A stretch of DNA of 64,000 nucleotides from Coprinopsis marcescibilis (lineage: Eukaryota > Basidiomycota > Agaricomycetes > Agaricales > Psathyrellaceae). The notes beneath the pieces were generated by a model. The model saw nothing but the letters and a program-made list of their open reading frames with translations. It was not told where the DNA came from and made no database searches. The DNA lies in the NCBI GenBank assembly GCA_004369085.1, contig ML210176.1, positions 124,001 through 188,000 on the forward strand, written 5' to 3'. Below, one piece after another: positions 36,075 through 47,320 of this stretch (position 1 is the stretch's first letter; every line of letters starts with the position of its first letter). The position numbers and the translations under genes are program-made.

Positions 36075-36087
36075 TTCTGGAAATTTC
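36075..36087. promoter_or_regulatory. Heat-shock element 2
   Basis: ttctggaaatttc is a perfect TTC-nn-GAA-nn-TTC array about 235 bases upstream of Hsp20 B. Confidence 0.75.
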
Positions 36088-36349
36088 CGGATCGTGTCAA
36101 GGTCCCTCCCATTGCAAATCTGACAACTAATGCTGTATTCACTTAAACAACTAATGTTTCTTACAAGCATAAGAACTGAGGTCATGCAGACCATGGTGTA
36201 TTCATACAGCACATATTAGCGATTGCCAGACACTATATAGAGAAACGGAGCAGAGGGTACCCAAAGACAGTGAAGTCCTAATAGTTAACATCGTCAGATA
36301 GACCGCAAAAAGTAGATTGAGTGGCTCAATGCGCACCAGGATATTCCAC

Positions 36350-36815
36350 TTAAGCAGAAACGTTGATGGGAGTGCAACCGAGGGCGACAACACCGTCTAG
36401 AAAGGCTCATTAGACGTTTAGACCAAGTCAAGAGAAAAGAGTGACATACTGAAGTTGTTGTTATTGCAGCATACTTGCTGGTTAGAGCTGGAGGAGCGAA
36501 AAAAAGGTCAGTTATACTATCCAAAACACAGCCTGCGATAACGTACCATGAGGGCGAAGCGCCGAGACCGATGACATTGACACCAGTGCAAGCAATACCG
36601 ACTTGACCAGTGAGCTGCGTGACATCGACGTTGAGAACACCGAGAAGAGCATGGGTAGGGCTGCTCAGCGAAGCAGAGTCCTCGACAGCGTCGCAGCATC
36701 GCACATATCCGCCTTCACATTGCTCGAACTCGTACTCAGTAGAGCCTTGGGGGGCAGCAGCCGCAACGGCAACAAGGGCAAGAGCGAAGAGAGTAGAGGC
36801 GACGCGGGCAATCAT
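36350..36815 (-). CDS. Class I hydrophobin
   Basis: Minus-strand exons 36547-36815, 36450-36487 and 36350-36396 (introns 59 and 53 nt) give 117 residues. A signal peptide (MIARVASTLFALALVAVAAA) precedes the mature protein. Cysteines are at 33, 40, 41, 76, 90, 96, 97 and 110. This gives C-X6-CC-X34-C-X13-C-X5-CC-X12-C, the class I pattern with eight cysteines forming four disulfides. The protein ends LGCTPINVSA. Hydrophobins are secreted and self-assemble into amphipathic films on hyphae and spores. Without splicing, the frame would lose the last four cysteines, so the introns are well supported. A CATATAAAAG box lies 106 bases upstream. Confidence 0.95.
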
Positions 36816-37660
36816 TGTGAATAGGTGCTAAGGTGAAGGGGAGGTGTGCAAGAGGTTGCTGGTGTTTGGGAAGAGTGGATAAGAACTGGGTTCTGGATAT
36901 TTTAGCCTTCGGACTGCATCCTTTTATATGCGGGACGGGATAGCGATAACGGCTTGACTTTGGTCAACATAAACAGAAACGTCCCATTTTTCTTGGGGCA
37001 GGATAAATGCTCTAAAATGTTTTCGGACGCGATTAACGCTCACATTACCACTCATGACTGTCACCGAAACGATGTACCAGGATGAAACTCGGCTCGGAAT
37101 TCTATATTATTACGTGCGTCGAGGCTCGTGCCCCAACGAAGTCCTGCGGCGAGAGTCAAGCCTCTGCACTAAGTACCGCAAGAATGTATCTCTCAGGTAA
37201 AATTCCGGAGAGTTCATGAACTTACACTCCAATATCGAATGTTGTTTATGCGTATGCAACGTTGAATTTCGCTCAACCCTCTGAGCAGTTCATGGACTGA
37301 TAGATTGACCGACCACTGCTTAATTCGGTAGCGCTCGAGCCTCGAGTACGTAAATACTTGATACCGATTTTCAGATTCGGGTCTCAATAAACATCTTCCT
37401 TCCCGGGTCGCGATATTGAGCAGTTCCCCATCTGGAATAACGTTTGCAACTCGGCTCTGTTCGACGACTACTCCAATGACAAGTCACCACCGAACCAGCC
37501 AGAAAACAGTAAGTAGTATACAGCAGTAAATGTACATTGACTAGAACTTCTTCTCAAGAGGAAAATAGGAATTTATCGAGCCCCACGATTGAGACCATGT
37601 AGTACAAGAGATTGAATACACTTGCGAACCTGCAGCACCCTCTTATTTCAAAACTCTGCA
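36816..37660. other. Spacer: hydrophobin promoter and 3' region of the C2-NTPase gene
   Basis: Contains a TATA box at 36921-36930. No further gene seen. Confidence 0.55.
36921..36930 (-). promoter_or_regulatory. TATA box of the hydrophobin gene
   Basis: CATATAAAAG on the minus strand, about 106 bases before the start codon. Confidence 0.6.
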
Positions 37661-40170
37661 TCAGTCTTTAGTGCTCCCGCAAGATCCCTTCCGCTCCGGC
37701 TCCCTGCCGGTACCCACTCCCCACCTAATTGAACTCCTCCTCGAACTAACCACAGATCCCCCATCCCCTGTCGAAACAGCCCTATTCTGCACGAAAATCG
37801 AACTCATAGGCGTGCCTTCAATACCGCCATCCGATTCAGTCTCCCCATCCACACCGCCAACCTGGCCCAACCCTATCCCATTCAACATCCCAAAGCCACG
37901 ATCAACCGCGAACCTATAACTTGCCGCCAACCGATGACTCTCCACAATCTTCTTCACCCATTCAACCTCCCTCGTCAACAGCAAGATTCGGACATTACTT
38001 GACAACTTGTCCAGACTGTCCACTAACACCGCAAGGAATTTCTCCAGGTCATCTTGCGGAGTGGATGTAGAGAGTGTTTCGAAACCGTCGATTACGATAA
38101 CCGTCGAAGGCAGAATGGTCGTCTGGGACTTCCTCTCCTCTGAACCCGGCTCACCAGGAGCGACCTTCGCACCATTCAAAGGCCCAAGAAGTAGACGCTT
38201 AAACGCTTCCTCAGGCGTGATTTCCCCCGACTCTAGCGATGGCAAGCCCCTCGTAGCACTGGCTACCCCTTCCTTCAGCGCCTTATTCTCCCCTGCATAC
38301 GCTGCAAGCTGGAACGCTACATTTCCAACAAGCCTTTGGAGCACTCGATCGTCTTCTGGCGAAACCCCGTTCCCCGCGGAGGGCCTTGGAGAACACGAGA
38401 TGTATGTGGGGAGGATGTCTAGAACACTCAAGGCATCCACAACGGAGCTGGCAAACTGTGTCTTCCCGCTTCCTTGCGGTCCATATAGCCACAACAGCCT
38501 GCTCGATTCGACCGATGGGCGTGAAAGCGCCCATGAAGCAATGAGCTGGGTTGCTGTTGAGATCGCCTTGCTTGGCCTAGGATATATCCTTTGCGCGTCC
38601 GTCTCACTGGCGGGCGCTCCGGCGACCGCGAGATTGAGTTTGGACGCAAGATCAGGTTCAGATGCTGTGTAAAAGTAAATGCACGAGTCAGCTCAGCAAG
38701 GTTAAAGAGGAATGATGACGTTGATCCATATCAACATGTTCGATATCGATGAAGTGTCCAGTCAGAGAAAAACTTACCTGTCAGCTCCTTTCGGCGATTT
38801 GCACGAAGTTCCAATGATGAGCCTTGTTTCGGGACTGTGGCGGAACCTTCTGCGAGTGCTGTGCCTGTAAAGTTATCAAACCACTTGGTTTCTTTCGCAG
38901 TCTCTCCGACAAAGGCTGCTTGCGGGGCTTCTGTGGGATAATAAGTGGATTGCGGGTTAGATGCGAGAATAAAAAGCATTTACCGAGTTTGAGGCCGTTG
39001 GCAGAAAGCGCGCTCAAGGAGCGGAATGAAGAGATGATTCTGATGGATACTTGACCGTATAAAGGAGCCAAGACGTCTGGTGACTGGTTTGGACCCTCCC
39101 GAATGCGTCTCAAGGCGTCGGACTGAGATACAAGGAGGGAGACGACCGATCGGTTATTGTGCAGCTCAGGTATTTCCATTGCCTAGAAGGCTTGATGAGG
39201 AAGACGTCAACAATCATTCTGGGATTTGCTTACATCGACGATAAGGGTGAGCGACCCAAGTGCAAGATCCACAAAAGACTTCACGGCCTGCGCATTAGTT
39301 AGCCAAGAAAGTCGTTTTCGCGACCAATGAATCGGCGTACCGCAGAGGCTGCAATGTCAGTACTGACAACGCTAAGTTCTTTGCGTAGCCTCTCGATTTG
39401 TTCCTTCAATGTTTGTTGGTTCTGCACTTTCCACTGGGCATCGACTTGATCGACTGCCTTTTTCCGATCGTCAATTGTCCACAAGTCCCTCATCCTCAGC
39501 CAGAGAGAAGGAGAAGGTTGGTCTGCAGAAACCCAGTCACATTCTAACGGAACAGAAAAACCTTGCAGGGTCTGCGTGAGTATATCACCTTTTGCATCCA
39601 AGGAAGAACGCACATACCTTCATCGTCATCTTTTCCTTTTCCTCTAGATCTCAACTCTACTAGTTCGGAAATGGTGTACGCCTTTGATGTAGCGACCTTA
39701 TTTGCCGAAAGCGGAAGCAAGCTAGTTGGAATATCGACGACGAAGAAGGTAACCTTGTCTTCAGGACCAGTCCTGTTGTCCCGTTGCCTTCGATCCAAAA
39801 GTTAATGCCAACGTCTAATTCTAGAACACGGACGACGCACATGTTCATGTTGATGTTTTCATTCCACACGGGGTTGTGATCTTTCTTCACGCCTGTTCGC
39901 CCCGTCTTCCCCTTCCGAACCTTACCCGTGTTTTCGGTGACTTCAAATTTTGCATAAACTGCAGCGTTGGGTGCTTCGCCGTTCTTTTTGCGAAGGTTCT
40001 GGGCTTTACGAACTGTGTAATGATGATGTGAGTAGTAGATTACGTCTGGCCCGGTTCTATACTCACATTGAAATTGGATATTGGATCCAACACTGTGTCA
40101 AGTGAATGAGACAAAGGTGGAGCAGAGCCAGTTGCTGACGATCCCAGACTCACACTGGATTTGATGACAT
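37661..40170 (-). CDS. C2-domain STAND/NACHT-like NTPase
   Basis: Nine minus-strand exons (40154-40170, 40067-40092, 39841-40012, 39618-39787, 39341-39561, 39234-39287, 38984-39182, 38778-38930, 37661-38664) give 671 residues. Residues about 7-125 look like a C2 domain: IQFQFRKAQNLRK, AVYAKFEVTE, KDHNPVWNENINM, DKVTFFVVDIP. A coiled coil follows (VQNQQTLKEQIERLRKEL, about 165-190), then a helical region (FVDLALGSLTLIVD, SVVSLLVSQSDALRRIREG). The NTPase has Walker A GPQGSGKT at 399-406, Walker B VIVIDGFE with Asp530, and a sensor-like ILLLTREVEW. The protein ends about 110 residues later without WD, TPR or ankyrin repeats. By family knowledge, STAND ATPases are signalling switches; here the C2 domain could target membranes. 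The 113-nt eighth intron and the two tiny first exons are the least certain parts. Confidence 0.78.
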
Positions 40171-40906
40171 GGCTGGTAAACAACTTGAGCAGGGTGTGGT
40201 TTCGTATAAGAAGAGGTATCTGGGCTTGTTGCTACTCGTTGCTTCGGCGATATGGTATCGGGGAGGGGGAAAGGGTCTGAATCCATCGGGGTAACGCACG
40301 ATCTTTCTTATATACATTTGCGGATGCGGAGTTGTGATAGAGGCTTGGCTCCACAGCATTTTGTCGGCGCTAATAGTAGAAGGCCCCCTGATTGTTCGAA
40401 GCGCCTACAAATGGCTCAAGATTCTTTTCAGAGCTTCGAAATGAATCACCTTCTAAGGAACCTTGTGTGAAGATCAATAAGTGACTCGTGGAGAGTCAAA
40501 GGTGTGACAACGATGTATCGACGATACGGTGTAGTTATCGTTGCGACAGTATGGTGTCCCGCCACACGATGACTGCAGCCGCATGCCGACCACTTGTAAT
40601 TTGTTGCGCAGAATCAAGAAAGACGGACAATGGGGTATGCCATTTCGTAAAGGCCAAAAGTGGCTCGGAATGAATTCCGGACATCGGCTCCCGGCTGGCT
40701 GATTGCGGCAATCTGATCCGCTGGTGCTGCAGTTCTGCCTCACGTGATGTATGCTTCGTGTCAGAGGCTTGGCACCGCTGTCGCTGGCCAGAGGCTCCTG
40801 ACAACTTTGCCTTCAGATCCACAGCGCCAACGACAACCGGCATTTCTTCACCACCAGGGAACATATTTCGGCAGGTTCCACAGAGTTTCCTCGACTTTCT
40901 TTCAAT
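40171..40906. other. Divergent promoter region
   Basis: Shared upstream region of the C2-NTPase (minus) and the lectin (plus). No gene or repeat seen. Confidence 0.55.
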
Positions 40907-42858
40907 ATGTTGTCAGGATGCTGGAGCGTGCTGTCAGTCTACCTTGTTGTAGCCAACTTGTTGTTCACCACCGGAGTCACGGCAAAAGAGGATGCGCCGA
41001 CGAAGATGGGGAACAATACGATAGAACGGGTATGCCCTTATCTTCTTGACCGAGCTCCGGGCACTGATTACTGGTTCTTGTAGACTGTACAACTACGAAC
41101 ACATTCGATATACCCACCTTACATCGACCAGGACCTCCAGAACCGGTATGGACTTTCTTCAGATATACGGTTACGCACAACTTACCTTCTGAAAGTTGGT
41201 GGGACTTCGGCGCAGATGCTTACATTGTATGTAAACTCCAAAATGAACTGAAGAATCTATTGTCATGACGCCTTTCACAGAACACCAACAAGCACGTTCG
41301 ATTGACTCAGAACAAGGCATCGCAAACGGTTAGAAGACTCTCCAATAATATTCGATTCGATTTGACATTCTATTCGATTGCAGGGGTGGCTTTGGTCTCG
41401 CCTGGCGTTAACTGCTACAAACTGGGTTATCGAAGCCGAATTTAAAGTCTGTTGCGCTCTCTCAATCTCAGTGTCTCATGTTTTCTGAGTTAACATGGCG
41501 ATAGATTGACGGCCAACCCACTCACCTATATGGCGATGGCATGGCTATGTGGATTACAACCGAAAGAGCCCAAACTGGTCCTATCTTTGGAAGCAAAGGT
41601 AAACCGAAAGTTAACTTCGCGTAACTCGTCTTAACACCTCGTTGCAGATTACTTCAACGGCTTTGCTATCTTCCTTGACACGTTCGTACATCATTATTAG
41701 ATCTCAGATCGGTATTCTCAAATATTTCTCCCAGTTACTCCAACGAACGACACAACTACGGCTTCCCTCGAGTCATTGGTGTCAAACTCGACGGCTCAAC
41801 GAAATACGACTATCATAACGACGGGGACTCCCAAGCTCTCGGCAGCTGCTCTGTAGGTCTACTCAACTCGGCTGAACTGCTCAAGCATTGACCAGTTTCT
41901 GTGCAGGCCGCGTTCCGCAGAACAAAAGTTGGCACCAAACTCAAGGTCACCTACGTGAAGGACACCTTCCTCGACGTCAAAATTCAATACAAGGCCTGTA
42001 AGTCCTATAGAATACCATCGTCATATTGAAGCAACCGAAGCTGATATCTGGCTGACCAGGGGACACATGGACCGACTGCTTCTACATCCCAAACGTCTCG
42101 CTGCCAGCCAACCCCTTCATTGGCTTCACCGCCATGACCGGTGAAGTCCACGACGCACACGAGTAAGCACCTTCACCTAACCGTCAACAAAAATCGCCCT
42201 AACTAATATTTTCCCTCCTAGCATCATCTCCGTAACGTCCTACTCCGCCATCCTCTCCCCAGCAGATGCACCTCGCGACACAATCAAGAAAACGAACAGC
42301 TGGGGATTGTCGCGCAAGCACGACGAAGACTCCACCCCAGGCACCTGGTCCGGCTTCTTCCTCAAGCTCATCTTCTTCGGCGGCATCTGCGCCGGTGGCT
42401 GGTACGGATACAAGGAATACCAGCGTCGCCAGCGATACAGCGGATTCTCCTTCAACGGCCCCTCTAGCGCATCCACATACGGGCCCAACAGCGCATCTAC
42501 GTATGGCCCCAACAGTGCCTCAACATTCGGACCAAACAGCGCCATGAGCTTTGGCGGTGGCTTGAACAGCGCCGCGAGCTACGGTGCGCCTCCGCATAGT
42601 GCTGCTTCGAGCTACGGTGGCCCGCCTAGTGCTGCTTCGAGCTACGGTGGCCCGCCCAGCGCTGCGAGCTACGGACCCAACAGCGCTTCGAGCTACGGCC
42701 CTAACAGTGCTTCAAACTACGGCCCCAACAGTCCTGGATTCGGCGGCCCACCGAGTGCCAGCAGCGTGTACAGCGGACCTACCAGCGCAAACTTCCGTGG
42801 CCCTCCCACCGGCGGTTCGAACTATGGCAACTACGCTGATAGCAAGCGGGCATTCTAG
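40907..42858 (+). CDS. L-type lectin cargo receptor (VIP36/ERGIC-53/EMP47 family) with long repetitive tail
   Basis: Eleven exons (40907-41029, 41084-41145, 41196-41226, 41281-41328, 41384-41446, 41505-41598, 41648-41681, 41735-41852, 41907-41997, 42060-42162, 42222-42858; introns 49-62 nt) give 467 residues. A signal peptide precedes the legume-lectin-like domain: WWDFGADAYI, VRLTQNKASQTGWLWSR, HLYGDGMAMWITTERAQTG, YGFPRVIGVKLDG, then NPFIGFTAMTGEVHDAHD. One transmembrane segment follows at about 298-318 (GFFLKLIFFGGICAGGWYGY). These type I receptors bind high-mannose glycans on cargo moving between ER and Golgi. The cytosolic tail is unusual: about 149 residues of tandem GPNSAS / GGPPSAAS-type repeats instead of the usual dozen residues, ending ADSKRAF with no clear FF or KKxx signal. 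Confidence 0.9.
42440..42800 (+). repeat. Tandem coding repeat in the lectin tail
   Basis: Repeated units encoding STYGPNSAS, SSYGGPPSAAS and close variants, about 9-11 codons each. Neighbouring units are nearly identical at DNA level (for example the two gctacggtggcccgcc units around 42610-42655), which suggests recent expansion. Confidence 0.8.
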
Positions 42859-43951
42859 TTCATCGTTAGATAGCGAGCGGAGATATATAATTTCGTATTT
42901 TACTTACTTTACACTTTGTAGTAGCGGCAGATCATTTATTTGTTGTATCTTCTTTTTTTTTCATGCGACGGCCCAGACCTCCCCTTTGCTTGTATACATT
43001 GTGGACTCTCTTGAGAAGACGGTTTAATCGAAAGGTAGGTCTTAAACAGGGGTGACATTCGGTGAGGAGGACAGCGTCAAGGGCTACATACATATGCATC
43101 TGGACGAGAAACCCTATCCTACGAGAGAAATAGACAAACACAGAGAAGAGACGGTGTACAGAGAGCTATCTACTTGCATGAGGATTGGACATTGAGAAAA
43201 AATGCTACACTACAAATTGGTTGTGGGGGGAAATAACTACCTACTAAAACAAAACAAAAAAAATGGGATGAACGGGAGAAAGAAAACGAGATATAAACAA
43301 GTATAAGGAAGGTTTGGAAATGCGTTATCCGGGATGCTGTATCGGTCTAAGCCAACCACCGGAAGCAGAAACCCCCAGGCGGGTCAAGGTGATAGACCAA
43401 TGGGCTTGGTGGCACGTACATATAACCAGAAAAAGCACACCCTCTCGACGAAACGAGGATGGGTGCATATAGCAGAAAAAAAGGGTCACAAAAGAAAACG
43501 GGTAGAGAATGAGAATGGGAAAGAACGAGAAGTAATAACTACAGCTACGATAATTGGTTGAGAGAGATGTACTAACTACTACTATTGCTACGTAAAAAGG
43601 TTGTTGAATTGACTACTGCTACTAAGAGATGATGAGGGAGAAGATACTATTGCTACTAAAGGGTTCCAGATGCAAGACAGAGACGAGATTGGGCGGATCG
43701 GATAGCTTCGAGAAAAAGAAGGACAGAGAGGAAGAGATGTTGGAGAAGCCGTGGGAAGAGAGGGCGGCGAGCGGAAGCGTAGGTGGCTTTGAATGAACGT
43801 AGTTGTTGGCTGTGTATATATGATCATTCGTAGAAAGGAACAGAAGAGTGAAACAGAAACACCAAACGAAGCGGAAACATCCGTCGAATCATTACATTAT
43901 ACAATGGAAGAGATGAAGATCTGGCACGCGATCGCGGCGCAGACTGCCGAA
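42859..43951. other. Convergent spacer between lectin and transportin
   Basis: Two 3' UTRs. Contains A-rich runs around 43240-43265 and a degenerate ACT-triplet tract at 43568-43662. Purine-rich, with meaningless open frames. Confidence 0.5.
43568..43662. repeat. Degenerate ACT/GCT triplet tract
   Basis: Interrupted act, cta and gct triplets (actaactactactattgct and a second cluster) in a convergent spacer. Confidence 0.6.
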
Positions 43952-46900
43952 TCAAACACCGTAACGTTGGGCCAATCGTTCCTGGATCGCAGGAGGGAAC
44001 AACGCCACCTGAGCCGCCCAACCCTGTGCGTCGTGGTTCTTGAATCCTTGAAGAAGAGTTTGGAACATATTGTTCAGCTCTGGCGAGGGGTGGCTCCATC
44101 GGACGATGGAGTTGCAGAACCAGATCAGGCTCTACATACAAAGGGATCAGTAAGAACCGCCAGATGAATCCCGATAACCTCTCACCTTTGCGATGCCTGC
44201 AGGGTTCGTCTGGACAAGGGTGCACAGTCCACGGAAGGCAGAATCCTTTTCCTCGTTATCTCTAATTTCAAACAAGGCCTGGCACCACGCTTGAGCGAAT
44301 TCACCAAGATGGGGGGCGACGATCTGAGGATGCATCAACCCGATGCGGCCAATGGACACGGCCGCGTTCTCGTGAAGACTTCTCGGAGCTTTGGGGTGCA
44401 ACAGGATGGGGATCAAACGGGCAATGAGTGGGTTGACCCATTGCTGGAACTCAGGGTCATCTGAAGAGATACACCCATCAGCACACGCTCCTGAAATTAC
44501 AAAAGAAACACACCTCTTCCGTAGCGCAAAGCGACTTCACCGACACTCCAGGCAGCATTGTTTGAGGCACTGACGAACTCAAACTTGGGCTCAGGATCGA
44601 GCTGAAGGATCAACTCGTTCATGATGCCGGCCAGGTGTGGCTTCAACAACGAAAAGCAGTTGACAGCCATATCCCCCACAAGGGCATATGCGGACTGCCT
44701 CACGGGTGCTTGGGGGTGTTTCAAGCATACGGTCAGGAGGTGCAAGAGATGGGGGTTGCTCGTGTTGACAAACGGTTCCAAATGCATGCCAAGACCTTGT
44801 GTCAGACCTGACAGCAGGTCAAGGGCGACGACCAAGAACGACTTGTCGGGTTCTTCGAGATCAGGGTTTTGCTGGTACTGTTGATACTGCAAAAGGGATT
44901 TGTGCATGATGTTGCAGCATCTTTCGAACACAGGGCCGGCGTGAGGCAGGAACGCAGGACCCATTGCAATGGTCACCGATGCAAGGCACTAGAAGAAAAT
45001 CAGTAAGTGGGCAAAAACCGTAAGGCAATACAACCCCTACCTCAAGCAAAGGAATTAGATCATCGTCATCGTCTTGAAGCTTGCTCCAACGTTTCGTGAG
45101 CGGAGGCATCAAGATATCCACGTAAAGTGGGTTGGAAAGTGCCCGACCGACTGCATCCGCGAGAGTTCCAACAGCATCATACAAGATGAGCATGTTCTTG
45201 TGTTGATATTTGTCGAACGCAAACACGAGATTGCGGAGCACAGGCTCTAGGTAAGGGGCCAGTTCGGAACCGGCATCTTCTTCCAGAGTGGCAAAGGCAC
45301 TACAGCCTGCTTCTTGAACTCGCTTGTTGTTATCAAGAACCATGCGCAGTAGCTTTAAACGACGTAACGACATCAAACTCTTGGCCTATTAAACCGACTG
45401 AATTGGACTCACCCCTTCCATAGTAGGAATGAAGTAGTTGGCCTTGTGTTCTTCTGATATCGGCTGTGTGCACCAGCTTGCATAGCGACCGAGCGTCCAG
45501 CAGGTGATAGACCGCACCAGTGGCTATAGCGGAATATGATCAATGAACTTATTCGACAAATCACCGAATGATGATCGCTCACCTTGGTATCGTTAAGCAT
45601 ATTGATGAGGTAGGGAATAAGGGTAGGAAGGTGAGGTTCGATTGCCTCGATGCAGCCTATGCGAACCAATCCATCAGCTGATTGCACATTCAAATTCTAC
45701 AGATGTACGTCACCTTCGGCCATGGCTCCTAAGGCCAAAATACCACTCTCCCTTTGCAGCCATTCGCTACTCCATAGCTTCTCCTTCAGGGGACCAAGGA
45801 GGTGTCGCAAAAGTTCCCCGCTGAATCGCACAGCGAGAACGTCCAATGCCGCCGCAGCACATTTGCGGAGGTTCCACTCGGTCGACATTTCGTCAGCAAA
45901 GTCGTCGTCGTCGAAATCGTAATCGTCTTCATCGTCCGAGTCAATCGTTTCTTCTCCATAAGCACCAACACGTTGTTTGGGGGCTTCGGTCGGCTCGCCG
46001 TTCGCATCACGTTCGTAGGAGTGAGTCTTGCCGCCTCCATAGTGCCTTGGCTTGATATCGGTTTCCTTGTCGGGGACATGCGAATCGTCAACGTCGCCTT
46101 CGAGCCAGAGAAGATCATCTTCCCCATAAACCATGCAATCCAAAAGAACCGGAGCAACCTTGTCAAGCAATGGCTGCAGGTACGGCACAAGCTCCTGATC
46201 CTCTGCGAACGTCAGCCAGAACTCGCAGGCTTCGAGCGCCACATTCTCGTTCTTGTCCTTGGTCGAATAAAGCATGTATTCAGCGACGTTTGCCATCTCG
46301 GGCATGAGCTTGTCTGGCCTTGCCGCCAAAAGCAGGACAAGGGCTTGGCAAACATGGCGGCGGACGGAGGGGTCGTCATCTGATGCCCGTTTGAAGAGAC
46401 AGGCAATAAATGCGTCGATATGGGTGAACAACGATTGACAGTTGACGGGGACAAAGTAAGAGAGACAAGCAACCGCATGAGATCGCATTTTGGGCGATGG
46501 GTGCTCCGAGAGTTGCAGGAATTTTGGAATCATGTAGTCCAGCGGGCGCGTTCCGCCGATTTCGACATCCATTTTACGCGGATAGTCTTCACAAGCCTTC
46601 TCCAGAGCGTTGAAGGCAGCCTGAACATCAAACGAATTGAGTCAGCATCATGATATAAGCCCGGTTTGAAAGATCGAGAACGCCGTTAGCAGAAACAATG
46701 ACATTGACAGCAGGGAGAACTGCAGCGATGAGCTCGAACGAGCAGTGAATCGTTGAGAACGCAACTGTTTGCTAGAAAACGTAGGAAAATCGTGTTTTTG
46801 GGGAACTGTACTCACCTCCTGCCGATCAACATCGGGGCTATCCAACGCGTTGACGAGGTGTTGGAGACATTCTGGCCAATTCTTTGGCTCGAGGACACCG

Positions 46901-47320
46901 AGGAAAGTCACGATATCCTGACTCGCCGCGTTGCGAATCATGATGGAGGAGTCGGTGAAGGCCTGGAGGACGGCAGCCTTGACGAAATCTGCGACTTCTG
47001 GGGGTACACTTAGGATGTATCGGGCATTGTTCTTCAAAAGAAATCCTGCGATTGTCCGTATACGATCCTCTTCCTGAGGCATCGAGCTGAGGATGTAGGC
47101 CAAATAGGCGATGTACTCTGGGGAGCGCGTGAACTGGTTGAGTTTCTATGTGTGGCACAGCGACACGAACAATGAGCACCCGTGGTTGCAGGCAGAGAAA
47201 GAGTTATAGGGGACATACTTCAGTGATGTTGCGCTGAGCAGCATTGTTCACTGCGGTAGATTCGTGGATAGTCTGCAGGATCTCCTGCAAACCAGCAGGA
47301 TTTGGGGACCAGGGGGCCAT
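43952..47320 (-). CDS. kap104: Transportin / importin beta-2 (karyopherin Kap104)
   Basis: Nine minus-strand exons (47219-47320, 46816-47145, 45714-46620, 45583-45656, 45413-45523, 45041-45352, 44514-44988, 44186-44460, 43952-44131) give 921 residues. It is a HEAT-repeat import receptor that carries PY-NLS cargoes such as mRNA-binding proteins into the nucleus and is released by Ran-GTP. Segments nearly identical in kind to human TNPO1 are MIPKFLQLSEHPSPKMRSHA, NKRVQEAGCSAFATLEE, DKYQHKNMLILYDAVGTLAD and NNAAWSVGEVALRYG. The acidic H8 loop is present (DSDDEDDYDFDDDDFADE). The C-terminus is FPPAIQERLAQRYGV. The intron before exon 3 is 195 nt; the others are 52-73 nt. Exon 6 is taken from CTACTGCGC because that gives the same loop length as the animal protein; an upstream AG would add 9 residues. 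Confidence 0.95.

Larger units (their letters stand above)
35843..36349. other. Promoter of Hsp20 B and 3' region of the hydrophobin gene
   Basis: Holds the TATA box and heat-shock elements listed below, then the 3' UTR of the hydrophobin. Confidence 0.6.
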
